Assembly: GCF_963666675.1 (NCBI RefSeq)
Contig: NZ_OY762929.1
Location: 3,286,001 to 3,350,000, forward strand
DNA length: 64,000 bases
Direction of reading: 5' to 3'
Source: an uncultured Desulfobacter sp.
GTDB taxonomy: Bacteria; Desulfobacterota; Desulfobacteria; Desulfobacterales; Desulfobacteraceae
The notes beneath the pieces were generated by a model. It did not search any database. It had not been told where the DNA came from and was given only the letters and a program-made list of their open reading frames with translations. The translations under genes were made by a program, and so were the position numbers. The first letter of the stretch is position 1; each line of letters opens with the position of its first letter. Of the stretch, positions 62,090-64,000 are shown piece after piece.

Positions 62090-62698
62090 CTATACCCCGG
62101 GACAGATCTGCTGAAACAGGTTGTCGAGAAACGCAATATCCATCTTGTACCAATGCTGGCGCACCACCAGGATCACCAGGCATACCGAGCCGGTTAACAG
62201 TCCGATCACGGTGGTGGAAAATGCCATAATCAGATTTTGGGCCATGGTTTCAAGGTTGCCGGTTGAAATGTTCATTAACGCAGGCCCCATGGGAATCAAG
62301 GTCCCCATCAGTCCCAGTACGGGCCCAAGGCGCACACCAAGCTGCACCAGCCGGCACCTGCGGGCCGCCTCCATTTCTACATCCGTAAAGGCCTTGTCCA
62401 GGTAGGCTGGATTTTCAGGATGTTCAACTGCTTTTTCCAAAAAGGCGGTCACGGTTTCAGGACAGATCTGCAGGTTCCCGGACAGGGTTTCCAGCATCCC
62501 CTCCGGATTGGTCTGTTTTGATATCAATGCATATTGAAAGGTTTCCCATTGCCCTGCTTTGGCCCTGCGATGGACCCATTCGTGCAGGAACATGCCGGTT
62601 TCAAATAGAATAACGGCAAAGAGCAATAACAGGCAGACCACCACAGGAATTTTGAGAATCATGGTGATCTGGAACAGTATTTCCATTAAAACGGGCAT
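62090..62698 (-). CDS. MotA/TolQ/ExbB proton-channel protein
   Basis: A 202-aa inner-membrane protein with three helices: an N-terminal IVVCLLLLFAVILFETGMFL, then LGVRLGPVLGLMGTLIPMGP and the NLIMAFSTTVIGLLTGSVCL helix. The TolQ/ExbB pore motifs (GPVLGLMGTLIPMGPAL; STTVIGLLTG) are intact. It uses proton flow to power the TonB system together with the DUF2149 protein. The start overlaps the CobN stop by one base (TAATG). Confidence 0.92.
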   Translation of the reverse strand: MPVLMEILFQITMILKIPVVVCLLLLFAVILFETGMFLHEWVHRRAKAGQWETFQYALISKQTNPEGMLETLSGNLQICPETVTAFLEKAVEHPENPAYLDKAFTDVEMEAARRCRLVQLGVRLGPVLGLMGTLIPMGPALMNISTGNLETMAQNLIMAFSTTVIGLLTGSVCLVILVVRQHWYKMDIAFLDNLFQQICPGV

Positions 62699-64000
62699 TA
62701 TTTTTTCCTTATCCCTTTAACGATAAACCCGGCAAAAATAATGGCCATTATGCCCAAGGCAATGAGATACAGCATCATGTGATCATGGGACGTGTTGCTT
62801 TCTTCCTTTGTTTTATCCGGTCGTTCCATTTGCTCGTGGACCATCTTCTTTCCCTGGACCTGCTGCTCTCCCTGGGTCTGTTCCGGGGGCAGGGTCATCT
62901 GGGCCACCTTCTTTTTGAAAGACTCGGCCAGGGCATTAAGTTCGGGCTTTCCCGGGGCTGTCAGTTGCCGGTTTACAAATTGTTCAAGTTTTTCATTGCC
63001 CCCTGCCCGGATGCCCGAGCCGGTGCCGTGGTCCACAACAGACTGGGCATAGGCCTGGACTATTTGTTCCAAAGTTTTTTCATCCGCCTGCCAATATCCC
63101 TTTCTCACGGTTTCCAGCAGGGTCACCGTGATGTCCTGGAACGCATGGGGATTATTTTTTTCAAACCATTGGAAAAGCCCCAGATCAAAACTGTCCTTTA
63201 CATAGACATCGGTGACCCGCTGCCAGTCCCGGTCGGTGATGGTATTTTCCCGGGTAATCTCCCAGCCCATGAGATTGCCGGTATCCTTGGCCAGCACCGT
63301 GGCCCCGGCATACCCCTCTTTCATCAACGCTTTTATCCACTTGGGATTGAGCAGCCGGGCATTGAGATCCATCTTAACGGCATCTTCGGCACGGACAATG
63401 CCCGGGTTGTCCGGATTTCGTACGTCCATATACAGATAATCCGGTTCTTTTCCGGTTGATTCTTTGATGGCCAAAGACATCATCCCTTCCACCCACCAGG
63501 AAAACTTGTTTCCCAGGGCAAAATCACGATTGTCATACCAGCTTCTGATAATGGATTCGGTACCCTGGATGGCCTGGTCAAAGGCCTGGGGCGCACTTTC
63601 TCCCCAGTGGTCTTTGGTATACACATGCTTGCAATACTTGAGGTATACATCCAGAAGATCCTTTCGGGAGTCCCATTCCCCGGTGCGGTCGGCCAGGTAG
63701 AAAAACCAGTTATGGCTGTCCTGGATTTCGTCCTTTTCCGTTCCGAACATACGCGCCAGAGAAAGGTCCCGGGCGGTTTTTTCAGATCGGCCCGATGCCG
63801 TCAGTGCTGACTGGATGGCCTGGCTGTTCCGGTAGACATAGTTGTCCTTTTCCTTGTGGGAGGCTGCCAGCCGGATCGCCTTATCCATGAATTTCATCAG
63901 GGAGGGCAGCTCTTCTCTGTAAACGCTTCGGGCGGACAGGAACACATCAATGCGGGGCCGTCCCAACTCTTTGGCGGGAATTAACGCCACATCCCGCACC
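62698..64000 (-). CDS. CobN-like cobaltochelatase subunit with C-terminal membrane anchor, 5' end outside window
   Basis: At least 433 residues of the C-terminal part of a CobN/magnesium-chelatase-H-type protein (GRPRIDVFLSARSVYREELP, DSHNWFFYLADRTGEW, GWEITRENTITDRDWQRVTD, WFEKNNPHAFQDITVTLLET). The last ~25 residues are a membrane helix (MMLYLIALGIMAIIFAGFIV) that soluble CobN lacks. Such anchored CobN-like proteins are found with TonB receptors and are proposed to remove or insert the metal of an imported tetrapyrrole; that role is an inference here. The gene begins beyond 64000. Confidence 0.92.
   Translation of the reverse strand, partial: VRDVALIPAKELGRPRIDVFLSARSVYREELPSLMKFMDKAIRLAASHKEKDNYVYRNSQAIQSALTASGRSEKTARDLSLARMFGTEKDEIQDSHNWFFYLADRTGEWDSRKDLLDVYLKYCKHVYTKDHWGESAPQAFDQAIQGTESIIRSWYDNRDFALGNKFSWWVEGMMSLAIKESTGKEPDYLYMDVRNPDNPGIVRAEDAVKMDLNARLLNPKWIKALMKEGYAGATVLAKDTGNLMGWEITRENTITDRDWQRVTDVYVKDSFDLGLFQWFEKNNPHAFQDITVTLLETVRKGYWQADEKTLEQIVQAYAQSVVDHGTGSGIRAGGNEKLEQFVNRQLTAPGKPELNALAESFKKKVAQMTLPPEQTQGEQQVQGKKMVHEQMERPDKTKEESNTSHDHMMLYLIALGIMAIIFAGFIVKGIRKK

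Overview
The window looks like chromosomal DNA of a Gram-negative anaerobe, most likely a Desulfobacterota (Desulfobacteraceae-type) bacterium. This is inferred from the moderate GC content, the many outer-membrane and TonB genes, a CobN/ExbB/DUF2149 cluster and the general gene style. No rRNA or tRNA gene was found, so the taxonomy is an inference.

Layout. 0-9.4 kb: a MocR-type regulator (cut by the window start), a small ORF, an exported minimal ATP-dependent DNA ligase, then an AraC regulator followed by DUF4405 protein, methyltransferase and TonB receptor. After these comes a long structured leader RNA in front of nhaA, with an AI-2E-family permease coupled to nhaA. 9.7-25.4 kb: a complete type 3 BREX phage-defence operon on the minus strand (HTH regulator, brxF, brxC, pglXI, brxHII, pglZ, brxA). 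Four extra genes sit between pglXI and brxHII: a four-helix-bundle (23S intervening-sequence type) gene bounded by short inverted repeats, and a STAS-HATPase / STAS-like / PIN module. 25.5-30.7 kb: a LysR-controlled transporter/tautomerase pair, an MCE-like protein, an IHF/HU protein and a VOC protein. 30.7-45.6 kb: an ISAzo13-type insertion sequence with an A9 frameshift site, RDD, macro-domain, a PAS-rich hybrid kinase, decayed genes (RAYT transposase, hydrolase), an NlpE/META lipoprotein, Na/Pi and SLC13 transporters, a DUF4136 lipoprotein and an unrecognised three-gene membrane operon. 45.7-49.4 kb: a secreted metallophosphoesterase with three wall-binding-like modules and a dockerin.

49.7-58.6 kb is a decayed polymorphic-toxin locus: an Rhs gene interrupted by one in-frame stop, small candidate immunity genes, a truncated SUKH immunity gene, an IS4-type element that landed inside a palindromic repeat, and an IS1-like element. 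58.6-64 kb holds a GspC-like protein and a TonB receptor / DUF2149 / ExbB / CobN operon that probably takes up and processes a tetrapyrrole or cobalt compound; the window ends inside cobN.

The most interesting items are the switch-like RNA ahead of nhaA, the repeat-bounded four-helix-bundle unit inside BREX whose gene-less form also lies in frame inside pglXI, and the partner-switch-plus-PIN-nuclease trio embedded in the BREX operon.
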